Assembly: GCA_900095095.1 (NCBI GenBank)
Contig: FMBT01000292.1
Location: 434,001 to 498,000, forward strand
DNA length: 64,000 nt
Direction: 5' to 3'
Source: Fragilariopsis cylindrus CCMP1102
Taxonomy: Eukaryota; Bacillariophyta; Bacillariophyceae; Bacillariales; Bacillariaceae
Position 1 is the first letter of the stretch. Each line of letters begins with the position of its first letter. This document shows, piece after piece, positions 31,954-40,819 of this stretch. The position numbers and the translations under genes are program-made. Under the pieces are notes generated by a model, which was not told the DNA's origin, made no database searches, and was given only the letters and a program-made list of their open reading frames with translations.

Positions 31954-32490
31954 GGTTGCTTTTTTTGCGGTGTTGTCTATTAGCTATTCAGCTATAATTC
32001 AAAATGAAAATAATGATTTTTCGAATCTCATAATCTCATAATCTCATTGACAAACTTTCACTTTTACTACTTGTAACTTTAGTAACTTCAAACTTCGAAA
32101 ACGAAACGTTTTGTGAAATAAAATCCAAACTGGAGGCTACGGGAAATCTAACTTTTAAAATATATTTCATTTGATTTCTGATTGATTCGATTGATTCGAT
32201 GATTCTTCATATTCATTCGAAGATTGAACAAAAAATAGGCGAGAACCATAATGCACGATCGATCGTTGATTGGCGCATTTTGACACAGTTTAGAATTCCT
32301 AACGGAAGTATTGGCGTTTATAACAGAACTATGACATTGAACCTTATTGACATTACTATCTTATCTATCCAATCACTCTATCCAACCATAAACGTACTAA
32401 CTGTCTAATCTCTCTGATAGATTATTATCGAATTTGAAATCAAAAGCTCTATACTCAGCTGTAAACAAAACAAAAACATCGACATCGATC
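31954..32490. promoter_or_regulatory. Divergent intergenic region with GATTCGA run
   Basis: 537 bases between outward genes. TGATTCGATTGATTCGATGA at 32182..32201 is one of several GATTCGA clusters of the window. No supported coding sequence. Confidence 0.4.
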
Positions 32491-32923
32491 ATGACAACAG
32501 AACAAGAAATGGAAAATATCGTTGATCCGGTTTACACTGACAACAGCAACACCTTAAACCCCCTACAAAAGTTGATGGAAGGATTTTGTAGTCCCACAAA
32601 AATGATGACTTCTAATCGCTATGGTGACGAAGATGACGATGATGATGACGATGATGATGATGATCGGACTGCCGATAAATACGCACCAGATTTGGCTCCT
32701 TCTCAGACTACACAGATTCCTAATCACGAAGAAGAGAAAGGAGCAGAACGCGTTATTGGCTTGACGGAAAGTGACCAAGATCAAAAAAATTGTACAGATA
32801 AAGTTGGTACAATCAAATCGAATTTACCGAAAGCTATTTCAGAATTAACAACAGATGGATTGACCAATGATAATTCTAAAGCGCCGACGAATCCTTCTCC
32901 TACTAGTCCAGATACTACTACTG

Positions 32924-32957
<34 letters not shown>

Positions 32958-33477
32958 CAAACAGGAAAGTCGACCGGAAATTGAGGTGTCGAAAAGAGTT
33001 ACGATGATGCGTAGGAAACGTGGAATTGAAAATTTTATCATGGCATGTATATTTGTTTTGACAACCCTTTTATCATTGAAAAAATTAGGTTTCACAACGA
33101 CGGATTTTGGTGATTTTATCAGTGTCGTCGGAGGTAGTGGAGGTAGTAATAATTATGATGACACTGGTTCTTCTTCGTCGTCTTCGAAATCATGGATCCA
33201 TATCTTTGACAAAAAATTGTTATCCATCGAAAAAGGAAAAATCGAGGTAAAAAAAACCGTGACGACGACAACGACGACGGAAGAACAACCTACTAGTATA
33301 GACGAAACTGCAGCACCACCAGAATCAGTACCAGCAGCAGAAGAGAAAGGTAATATCGACGAAGAAGATGCTACAGAAGACGACAGCTACGATAGCTACG
33401 ATGATGACGACGAAGAAGATGCTACAGAAGACGACAGCTACGATAGCTACGATGATGACGACGAAGAAAAAGATTGA
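32491..33477 (+). CDS. Acidic low-complexity single-pass membrane protein
   Basis: One exon, 328 residues from the first true ATG at 32491; the frame is open upstream but without ATG. An N-terminal polar part with a poly-Asp run and a poly-Thr run precedes a basic cluster (MMRRKRGI) and one hydrophobic helix, FIMACIFVLTTLLSLKKLG (about residues 190-208). A Gly/Ser linker, a Thr tract and a strongly acidic tail follow. The tail ends in an exact tandem duplication of EEDATEDDSYDSYDDDD (33361..33411 and 33412..33462). Positive-inside reasoning puts the N-terminus in the cytosol. No domain recognised; the Asp/Tyr-rich repeat could bind calcium or mineral, which is speculation. Confidence 0.55.
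33361..33462. repeat. Perfect 51-bp tandem duplication, in frame
   Basis: 33361..33411 and 33412..33462 are identical base for base and encode two copies of a 17-residue acidic unit at the C-terminus of the acidic membrane protein. Identity at synonymous positions points to a recent event. Confidence 0.95.
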
Positions 33478-34218
33478 GACGACGACCCATACTACATAAA
33501 TGACAGCTAGGAAGACACATTTCAAATGATGAATTATAGAATGAAAGAAAATGTTCAATGGGGTTTTTTATTGAGTATTCTCGTTCAATTCCAATCCAAA
33601 CCTATCTTGAGTGATGTTTTCATTGTCAGATCTTTTACTGGAGAGAGGTTGTTGATGGAAATATTGTTCATTCACCAAAGATAAGAATGAAACACAAACT
33701 AAATAAAGTAAAATGTACCAAGAAGTGTAATATCTGTGATCTCTTTTTTGTGGTACATTGTATTTTGATAAGTTCCATCACGTTTGAGAATAATTAATAC
33801 GATACTAAAGAATAGATAATTGATTAATAATGTCACGTACTGTATTAATATTATTAATGGTAGTAGTAGTTTTAGTAGTAGTGTATTGTATCGATTAATA
33901 ATATTACGTACTGTATTAATATCATTAATGGTAGTAGTAGTTTTAGTATGAAAGGATAAAATTTGCTCTTGTGCAAAGGTATCTTAATATTGATACTATA
34001 TCCCCATTTTTTAAACGATAATTACAGAAAGAAAAGAAATAATATCTCAGAAGATCATCCAAAACATCGGCTAATCGATTTGTTGCCGAAGCTAGTAGAT
34101 AATAGTAGTAGACAAACCATTCTGTATAACTCATATTCGTACTTGTAGCATAATCGTATTATCATTCAACATTTACTAAGCATCGGACTCACTCGTGTTG
34201 TTTGTGCTGATTCCTTTC
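33478..34218. other. Convergent 3' intergenic region with a tandem repeat
   Basis: 741 AT-rich bases between converging genes. An imperfect two-unit repeat with a 71-base period lies at 33822..33950. No coding support. Confidence 0.5.
33822..33950. repeat. Two-copy imperfect repeat, period 71
   Basis: The unit starting GATTAATAAT (33822) and containing ACGTACTGTATTAATAT and ATTAATGGTAGTAGTAG recurs at 33893 with a few substitutions. Confidence 0.85.
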
Positions 34219-35382
34219 CTAATAGGAGCTCGCTCGCCTTGCATGACTGATCGCAATGGCTATATCCGCTCCGATCTTGGCATTTTGTCGAACCAGAGCC
34301 ATATTACTTCTCAAACTATCTCCTTCTGTCTTTGCTGCTGTTTGCTTTAATACGTATGGTGTTACGTCTCGACCAGAAATTTTTAGGTCTTCTGCTTCTG
34401 CTAGTGCCGCTTGTATTGCAGTCTCGACGTTAGCACCTGCAGGATCATTATTTGGAACCGCAACAAGCATACCTTGCACCATATTTAGTTTCCGGGCAGC
34501 CCAATATGCATCTGCTATAACTTCTGCAGTATCAGCTCGGGATGGACAAGGTATACCAGATGATGGACTAAAAAAAGCTGGGAATTCATCTGTTTGCCAT
34601 CCAACAGCCGGTACACCGTTAGTCTCCAAAACTTCGATAGTACGTTGAATATCTAATATAGATTTGATTCCAGCACTGACAACGACAACAGGAGTTTGAC
34701 CTAATTCGGTCAAATCTGACGATATATCCATGCTGTATTGCCCATTGCGATGCACTCCTCCGATACCCCCAGTAACAAAGGTGGCAATTCCCGCCAGATG
34801 TGCTAATTTCATGGTCGCTGCGACAGTGGTGGCGCCCCATATTGTTTTAGCGTTATTCTCTCCTGCAGCGCCGGCCATCGCAGTAGCAATCATCATTGGA
34901 AGATCTCGTGTGGAACATTTATGTGCTCGTCCTTCCTCCCCAGATCGTGCCAAGTCGTACAATTCTTCTTCGGAAAGACCTACCCTACAAACCCCGTCCC
35001 TGATAGCGCACGTGGCTGGGACCACACCTTTCTCTTCTAAAATTCTTTCTACTTCCTGAGCAAGTTTGAGATTCTCTGGAAACGGCATCCCATGTGCAAC
35101 AATCGTAGACTCTAATGCACAAACAGGATTACCTTTAGCCAATGCGTCTTTGACTCGATCTTGAATTTGAAAAATACTGCCATTATTGTCAACGTCGCCA
35201 TCACTGCTACTACTTGTACAAGTAACAGTAGTAGAAGATATACTGCGAATATTATGAATGTCCCATAATCGTCGAATCTCAATATTATCTATCCTACTTG
35301 TAGTGATTGCCTTTCTGACCTGACGTTGCAACAGATGTCTGGCTGTTACGATCATTCTAGTAGTAGCACTTCTTATGAACAA
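34219..35382 (-). CDS. Pseudouridine-5'-phosphate glycosidase (PsuG / indigoidine synthase A family)
   Basis: One exon, 387 residues. The N-terminal 60 residues are Arg/Ser/Thr-rich without acidic residues (MFIRSATTRMIVTARHLLQR), a mitochondrial-type presequence. The catalytic domain runs from about residue 75: ALESTIVAHGMPFPEN, ATCAIRDGVCRVGL, the catalytic-lysine segment RAHKCSTRDLP, GATTVAATM, FVTGGIGGVHRNG, VVVSAGIKSILDI, then GWQTDEFPAFFSP and AVPNNDPA. The enzyme splits pseudouridine 5'-phosphate to uracil and ribose 5-phosphate in pseudouridine breakdown. No PfkB-type pseudouridine kinase domain is fused to it, unlike some eukaryotic versions, and none is nearby. Divergent from the Cys-rich receptor-like gene, with a MITE in between. 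Confidence 0.93.
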   Translation of the reverse strand: MFIRSATTRMIVTARHLLQRQVRKAITTSRIDNIEIRRLWDIHNIRSISSTTVTCTSSSSDGDVDNNGSIFQIQDRVKDALAKGNPVCALESTIVAHGMPFPENLKLAQEVERILEEKGVVPATCAIRDGVCRVGLSEEELYDLARSGEEGRAHKCSTRDLPMMIATAMAGAAGENNAKTIWGATTVAATMKLAHLAGIATFVTGGIGGVHRNGQYSMDISSDLTELGQTPVVVVSAGIKSILDIQRTIEVLETNGVPAVGWQTDEFPAFFSPSSGIPCPSRADTAEVIADAYWAARKLNMVQGMLVAVPNNDPAGANVETAIQAALAEAEDLKISGRDVTPYVLKQTAAKTEGDSLRSNMALVRQNAKIGADIAIAISHARRASSY

Positions 35383-36208
35383 ATAAATTATACAAAAAAT
35401 AATATCTTTTATGGTATTACGGCATTACACTGAACACTGATTACTGAGCATCAACGCATTTTCGTTAAACAAATTAAATTTTGCGCGCGCCTTTCCTCAA
35501 TCCTATGATTCGATATTAGTTAGCATATGAAGGTACATACTTCCTCCAGCGAACGCACATTGTCCACGGGGTAAGCCATGATAATATTTTAAGGTGCGAA
35601 AAAAGCACGGAGAGTGAGTGATTTGGTGAGGAAAATAATAAATAATATATAAAAGCGTCGTCTCAAATCACACCTTGCTTTTGGGTGCATAAATTTCTAT
35701 CTCTCGTACAGTACATTTTTCCCGACAAAAGGTGCGTGTTTTAGTGTCCTTTAGCGCATTGAGCATTCAAATATGCATTCATAGCTTACCCCGTGGACAA
35801 TGTGCGTTCGCTTGAGGAAGTACAAGTCGTAGTTCAATGTTCAATGTGCTACAGTTAACACGAGATCTAACACTTAAGCCATAAAAGATGATTCATCGAA
35901 TCGAAATCAATCAATCCCGAATCCCACATGTCAATCGTAATTGATTCGATTCGATTTATTTGATTCGCATTCGTGATACTAACTGTACCATCGATAAAGT
36001 AATCTTGTGTCATATCCGGTGGACCCATTTCAACAGCACAACCACAACAACAACAAAAAGGAATCCATCAAATCGAATATATCAGTACCGTACATCTACT
36101 GTTCTACCCATAGAGACAATAACCCTAGTACTATCTATTAAGCCACCCATTATTCTTGATTCTGATAGTACATTCGGCTGTCATCCATCATCCTATCATC
36201 AATCGAAC
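35383..36208. promoter_or_regulatory. Divergent intergenic region carrying a MITE
   Basis: 826 bases between outward genes. Contains the inverted-repeat element 35540..35820 and, after it, a GATTCGA-rich stretch at about 35893..35965. The frame of the downstream gene is open from 35960 but lacks an ATG before 36209. Confidence 0.5.
35540..35820. mobile_element. MITE, CTTCCTCCAGCGA family, copy 1
   Basis: 281 bases bounded by inverted repeats of about 41 bases with two mismatches: left arm starts CTTCCTCCAGCGAACGCACA, right arm ends with its complement ...CGCTTGAGGAAG. A TA dinucleotide flanks each end (35538..35539 and 35821..35822). There is no coding capacity. Terminal repeats plus TA duplication fit a non-autonomous Tc1/mariner-type element. 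The outer 13 bases are shared with the element at 58659..59066, which shows a family. Confidence 0.85.
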
Positions 36209-37342
36209 ATGTCGTCTTCTCCTGTCACGCAGTTGCTAACAGCCGGTGCCTGCTTCAGCTACGATGAAGCTGGTGGAGAGACCTTCCAAGCATGTGCCTT
36301 GCAACCTCTAGAATGTGCCAGGAATAAATTTCAACTCTTTCATTCCTCACTATGGTTGACGTCGAACGATCCAATGCGAGCTGCAGAGTGTGCGTTACAA
36401 GAAAATATTAAAATTATTCCTGCCATGGGACGATGTGATGCTGAGGGGGAACGATTTATTTGTACTTCCCACAGGACAGGTTGTCGATTTTCGGCAACCT
36501 TTCAAGAATATGATTCGGACTGTAGAGTAGTGTACGACTACAGCAAAACCAATTTAGTCTTTGACAAGTCCTACTTTCCAAGATGTTTAGTCCAAGATAC
36601 ATGGGATACTATTGCCTTCTGTGTATGGCAATTTAACGAATGTCCCAGTGATAAGTATGGCTTCGCTGTAGCAGATGATTTCGGGGCATTAGGAAAACCA
36701 AATTGTCAATGTGATCAAGTCAAGGTGGGCGCTTGTATTTCATCAATAAACAGCAATACCAACGAAAACGAAGGCTCCTCGTATTTCTGTGCCGTATCGA
36801 AAGAAGTGTGTGATACCGAAGATAATTATTCCTATCTGAATGCTTTGCAAGTCGAATCGCAGTTGAATGTTACGTGTAAACTTTGTGACACTCTGCCATT
36901 TGCCGATACTCAAGGTAAAACAGGAGGGAACATGCCGTCTACCCCCACCATGACACCACCGGCGATGATACAACCTACAACTACTCCCAGACCTAGTCAA
37001 ACAAGAATTATAAATCCTACAACTCCTCCTTCTAGACCTAGTCCAACAAGAATAACTCCAACAAGTCCCACTCCTAGTAGTCAACTCACTGGTGCTGGTG
37101 ATGATGTGTTGGTACGAAATGAAAAGAAATCATCATTGACATCCGGTCAAACTGCAGGAGTTGTGATTGGGACCCTTGCGATCTTACTACTAATGGTTGG
37201 CGTATACACTAAGGTGACTTCATCACAGCAGTGGTGTACGCGTAACGAAAAAGAGATAATTGAAGAAGCACCGCAAGGCGCTAACTCGTTGGCTATTGAT
37301 CGCACGGATCCGGAAGAAAGGTCAATGGCATCCATACAATAA
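36209..37342 (+). CDS. Cys-rich single-pass receptor-like protein
   Basis: 377 residues from the first ATG of the frame. Residues 1-230 are Cys-rich and contain four diverged units ending in C-x6-C (CALQPLEC, CTSHRTGC, CVWQFNEC, CAVSKEVC), each preceded by another Cys 9-20 residues earlier. A Pro/Thr-rich, mucin-like stalk follows with a repeated R-P-S-x-T-R-I pattern. Then one transmembrane helix (AGVVIGTLAILLLMVGVYT, about 315-333) and an acidic cytoplasmic tail. The layout is that of a cell-surface or frustule-associated type I protein, yet no signal peptide follows this ATG. An upstream exon that encodes it may be missing, or translation may begin elsewhere. Family not recognised. Confidence 0.6.
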   Translation: MSSSPVTQLLTAGACFSYDEAGGETFQACALQPLECARNKFQLFHSSLWLTSNDPMRAAECALQENIKIIPAMGRCDAEGERFICTSHRTGCRFSATFQEYDSDCRVVYDYSKTNLVFDKSYFPRCLVQDTWDTIAFCVWQFNECPSDKYGFAVADDFGALGKPNCQCDQVKVGACISSINSNTNENEGSSYFCAVSKEVCDTEDNYSYLNALQVESQLNVTCKLCDTLPFADTQGKTGGNMPSTPTMTPPAMIQPTTTPRPSQTRIINPTTPPSRPSPTRITPTSPTPSSQLTGAGDDVLVRNEKKSSLTSGQTAGVVIGTLAILLLMVGVYTKVTSSQQWCTRNEKEIIEEAPQGANSLAIDRTDPEERSMASIQ

Positions 37343-37576
37343 TGATATAGTAGTGACAAATGAGATACATGGCCTATTTTTCTAGATGAAAAAAACGTTG
37401 CCTCGTGATGTGAGAAGGAAGGCTTTTCGAAATTTCCTCTATTTTTAATTTACTTCTCATCTACTTTCTACTATATGTTTTCAAGATCTATGTAGATTTG
37501 TAAATTTTGATAGACGTATTTAGAATATTTCCCAGGTCCAGTATAAGCTGCGGATGTATTATATACTGGTGTTATT

Positions 37577-40555
37577 CTATGATTCATGTTTTTGTTCTTC
37601 TGTATCATCTTCGTTCTTGACATTTTCGGTTTCAACCACCATTGCTTCGATACCGACAGATTCCTTCCACTCTGCAACGTGGGCGTCGGGCAAGAGGGTT
37701 AATAGACGCTTATACTGTGCCTTGATAGGTCCAAAGTTTGTATCATTGCTATCAGCCCTCCAAAGCTCTGGCATTTTGCGGCACGATTCGACCTCTGTTG
37801 CATTTGCGATTTGAACCGCTTTTGTTGCAACCTTGAGAAGTAAATCTCTGGGCATCAGCATATTTCCGAAACTACTAGCCCATTCATTGAGGAGAAAAAT
37901 CAGATACTCATGAGCTGCTGATTCTATAGAACCGTGTTGTGATTCGTCGTTTTTCTTCGTTTCCTTTGACGAGGGAGGTACTTCCAGCCAATCCAACCAG
38001 GTAGAAATGATAACATCGCGAACCGTCTTGTTTAAACGGGATTTGTGTCTCAAAATGGCAGGAACAAGACTTTTGAAAAATGCGACTTCGTCTAATACAT
38101 TATCTAGTGCAAGAGCCCGAAATGTATTCGAGAATTTAACAAAACTTGTAGATAGCGAAACATCTTGTGAGTTTCCGGGTAAGCACGCGTATATAAACGC
38201 ACCTTCCAGTAGAGCTAGTGCAATTTGTGGTATGGAGCTGTCGTTGCTGGTCGGTATTAATGGCGGTTCCGGGCGAGGTAATGCAGCTTTAGCAACGGGA
38301 TGTAAGTCACCACCAAATGCGAGACGCTTATCAAGATCTGCATCCCGCAGTAGGTGAATTATTATTGGCAAGTATTGTCGAAGAGATGTGTATGGAAGCT
38401 TGCTTCTAGCGTCATCTATATCTTTTGGTATGTGAAGTCCACTATCGAAAATGAAAAACTGTCGACCACGAACAGCACAGATCTGAGGCGACCATTGCGA
38501 CAAAAATAGCAGTTGTAGGATGGATGGGATTGCGAGGTGCTCTGCAGGAATGCCCGCACCCTTGGCAGTTTCAATACGCATCGAGCGTAATACACGATCT
38601 AGTAGGATTCGTACAACAAAGGGGTCCGCCAAAAGCATCGATGCCAACGCGGACATTGATAAATTTTGTTCTTGAGGATCAATTTTTCTCTTTTTTCTTC
38701 CTGAGTCAAGGGGTTCAATTTTAGGCTTTTTCTTCTGCTCTTCTTCTTCCCGCTTTCGCTTCAATAACGCGGCCTCCTCTTCGGGGTTTCGCTTTTGTTG
38801 CTCAATCTTGTATAAATTTCTGGCCTGTGGCAGAATGTCGTCCGTGAAAACTGTTTGCTGCCGTTTGGCCTCTATTCGAAACCATTCTCCCGCTGGACCA
38901 CGATTGTAATCAACGCAGTTCTTAAACATAAGGCGCACGTCTTGCTCCCATGTTTTGATATCATGATATTGATTATTTTCAATCTTGTTTATCATTGTTC
39001 CGATACTCATAGGCTTTTTGATAACCTTGCTGTAGCCTGGTGCAATGGCATCAGTCACGGGATTCAAAAAGAGGGACTGTCCATCATTGTCCTTCAACGC
39101 AGAAAGTCCTGACGTAATGATTTTATTTAGTTGTCGTATCAGAGATTTGTTCGGCGTTTTATTTTTTGAGGAGGATTTGGATCCAGTATCGTCGTGAAGG
39201 TCGTTTCTACTCTTCTTTTTTTTATTAATATCGTCATCCTTGTTTACAGTTGGCTCGGCATCGTAAATTAGTTTTAAGGTATGTTGAACCTTGATCAGAT
39301 CCTTGTCGGTAAAGATTCCATTCTTGACAGCATCGTCTAGGATACGGGCTAAACTATGGACATTAGCGTAGATTTTAGGCAGCGGCCCACCTGATGATAA
39401 TAAGATGTCAGCAACCAACGTACAGTGCAAGTGGGATGATCCTGCCAAGAGTCCGTGTGTACCCGTTAAAGCGACTGGGGCTTGTGCGCCATGTTTTGCC
39501 ATCAAAATGGACAGTAAATTATGTAAAAGGTTCGGTCGATATGAAACAGATCCTCGAAAAATATTACTCACCATATTTCTAATTTGAGATACAGATTGTC
39601 CCGCCTGCAACAATGAATCTGATGACGATGACAATGACAATGATGATGATGATGTGGTGGGTGCAGTATTATTTGTTGCTGCCAAAGAAGACGCCGTTGT
39701 TGTGTACGACGCCGTTGTTGTCGTAGTACCTCCTCTAGTAGGTGAGGTAGCTGTCACGGTAGCCGTATTTGTCAACGCGCGTCTTGACGAAGTCAGTACC
39801 CGTCGTTCCATGATAGATGGGACGAAGAATTTTCCTGACGACTCTACCAACAAAGTTGTAGAGGTATATTTTTCGATTAGAGGCATGACCGTTTCGTATA
39901 GTAACGTCGATTGGATCATATGCAGGTACTTTTTACTGTTGGTAGCTGAACTATTTTCTTTTTCAATGGGTACTTTGTCCGTCCAATCTGCCTCCCATAC
40001 CAGCTTTTTTAAGAGGGGAGGAAGTGGACGGAAAATCTCGGCATGTTTTAGTTTTCTCGACTTTTTTTCTCGTTCTGATAGGGCTTGTAATACCGCCAAC
40101 GGAGTTTTGGAGCCAAGTTGTTTAAGAACGGCCCATAATATTGGTCTAAATTCTGCATTGGATGTAGCATAAGGCCAGACGTTTTGTAACAAATGTAGAA
40201 GTGCACCTTCCGAATTTACTTTTCTTAACTCATTCTCTAATTGCTTTTGTAAAGCGTCACCGACGCGCTTATGAACGTCGTATTGCGATATACCCGTATG
40301 ACCGAGGAACTTCAACACCGAATCTGTATCCAAAGATTCGACGTTGTCATTGTCATCATTATCATTGTCATCAGCTTCATACTGGGGTGTTGTTCCAAAA
40401 GCCTTGGCGAACATGGAGTGTAGGGAGCGAGAATTCTGATAGCTGGCGATAGTTTTGGCTGGACTATCCGAATTTCTGAGAGCGTTCCGCACTTCTTTGT
40501 GGGCCTTGGGGCCAATAGAAAAGGCTGGTGTCTTCTTATTCTTGTTGCTAGACAT
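37577..40555 (-). CDS. NELF-B (COBRA1)-like elongation factor with embedded bromodomain
   Basis: One exon, 992 residues. Residues about 75-430 resemble the N-terminal helical part of NELF-B: FLGHTGISQYDVHKR, PLLKKLVWEADW, then LLHNLLSILMAKHGA and LHCTLVADILLS with LARILDDAVKNGIF. A lysine-rich linker leads into a complete bromodomain (about 470-580): LFLNPVTDAIAPGYSKVIKK, PMSIGTMINKIE, DVRLMFKNCVDYN, with the acetyl-lysine-binding Asn in DYN (about 551). After a strongly basic stretch (KRKREEEEQKKKPKIEP, GRKKRKID) NELF-B-like sequence resumes: LASMLLADPFVVRILL, YLPIIIHLLRDA, AFFKSLVPAILR. NELF-B is normally about 580 residues and has no bromodomain. NELF-like function (RNA polymerase II pausing) in a nucleus is inferred; the bromodomain is certain. 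Head-to-head with the AAA+ gene, 264 bases apart. Confidence 0.75.
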   Translation of the reverse strand: MSSNKNKKTPAFSIGPKAHKEVRNALRNSDSPAKTIASYQNSRSLHSMFAKAFGTTPQYEADDNDNDDNDNVESLDTDSVLKFLGHTGISQYDVHKRVGDALQKQLENELRKVNSEGALLHLLQNVWPYATSNAEFRPILWAVLKQLGSKTPLAVLQALSEREKKSRKLKHAEIFRPLPPLLKKLVWEADWTDKVPIEKENSSATNSKKYLHMIQSTLLYETVMPLIEKYTSTTLLVESSGKFFVPSIMERRVLTSSRRALTNTATVTATSPTRGGTTTTTASYTTTASSLAATNNTAPTTSSSSLSLSSSSDSLLQAGQSVSQIRNMVSNIFRGSVSYRPNLLHNLLSILMAKHGAQAPVALTGTHGLLAGSSHLHCTLVADILLSSGGPLPKIYANVHSLARILDDAVKNGIFTDKDLIKVQHTLKLIYDAEPTVNKDDDINKKKKSRNDLHDDTGSKSSSKNKTPNKSLIRQLNKIITSGLSALKDNDGQSLFLNPVTDAIAPGYSKVIKKPMSIGTMINKIENNQYHDIKTWEQDVRLMFKNCVDYNRGPAGEWFRIEAKRQQTVFTDDILPQARNLYKIEQQKRNPEEEAALLKRKREEEEQKKKPKIEPLDSGRKKRKIDPQEQNLSMSALASMLLADPFVVRILLDRVLRSMRIETAKGAGIPAEHLAIPSILQLLFLSQWSPQICAVRGRQFFIFDSGLHIPKDIDDARSKLPYTSLRQYLPIIIHLLRDADLDKRLAFGGDLHPVAKAALPRPEPPLIPTSNDSSIPQIALALLEGAFIYACLPGNSQDVSLSTSFVKFSNTFRALALDNVLDEVAFFKSLVPAILRHKSRLNKTVRDVIISTWLDWLEVPPSSKETKKNDESQHGSIESAAHEYLIFLLNEWASSFGNMLMPRDLLLKVATKAVQIANATEVESCRKMPELWRADSNDTNFGPIKAQYKRLLTLLPDAHVAEWKESVGIEAMVVETENVKNEDDTEEQKHES

Positions 40556-40819
40556 GATTATTAATTCCTGCAGTGTTCAGTGTAGTGCTGTAGTATTCAA
40601 TTGATTTAAATGAGTTTTAAATTTTCAATACGCTTCACAAGGTCCCTGCACAGGTTTTTGTCAGGGGGAAATAATGTTTGTCCAAAAGGGGGTAGGATAC
40701 AGAAAAAATCTAAATTAAAATGTTCCGCCATCATGCACATATCTCATCATTTAGACATTTCGATTTCTTGAACACATTCAACATTGTCAACGCAACCGAT
40801 TTGTTTTTTTTCTGAAAAT

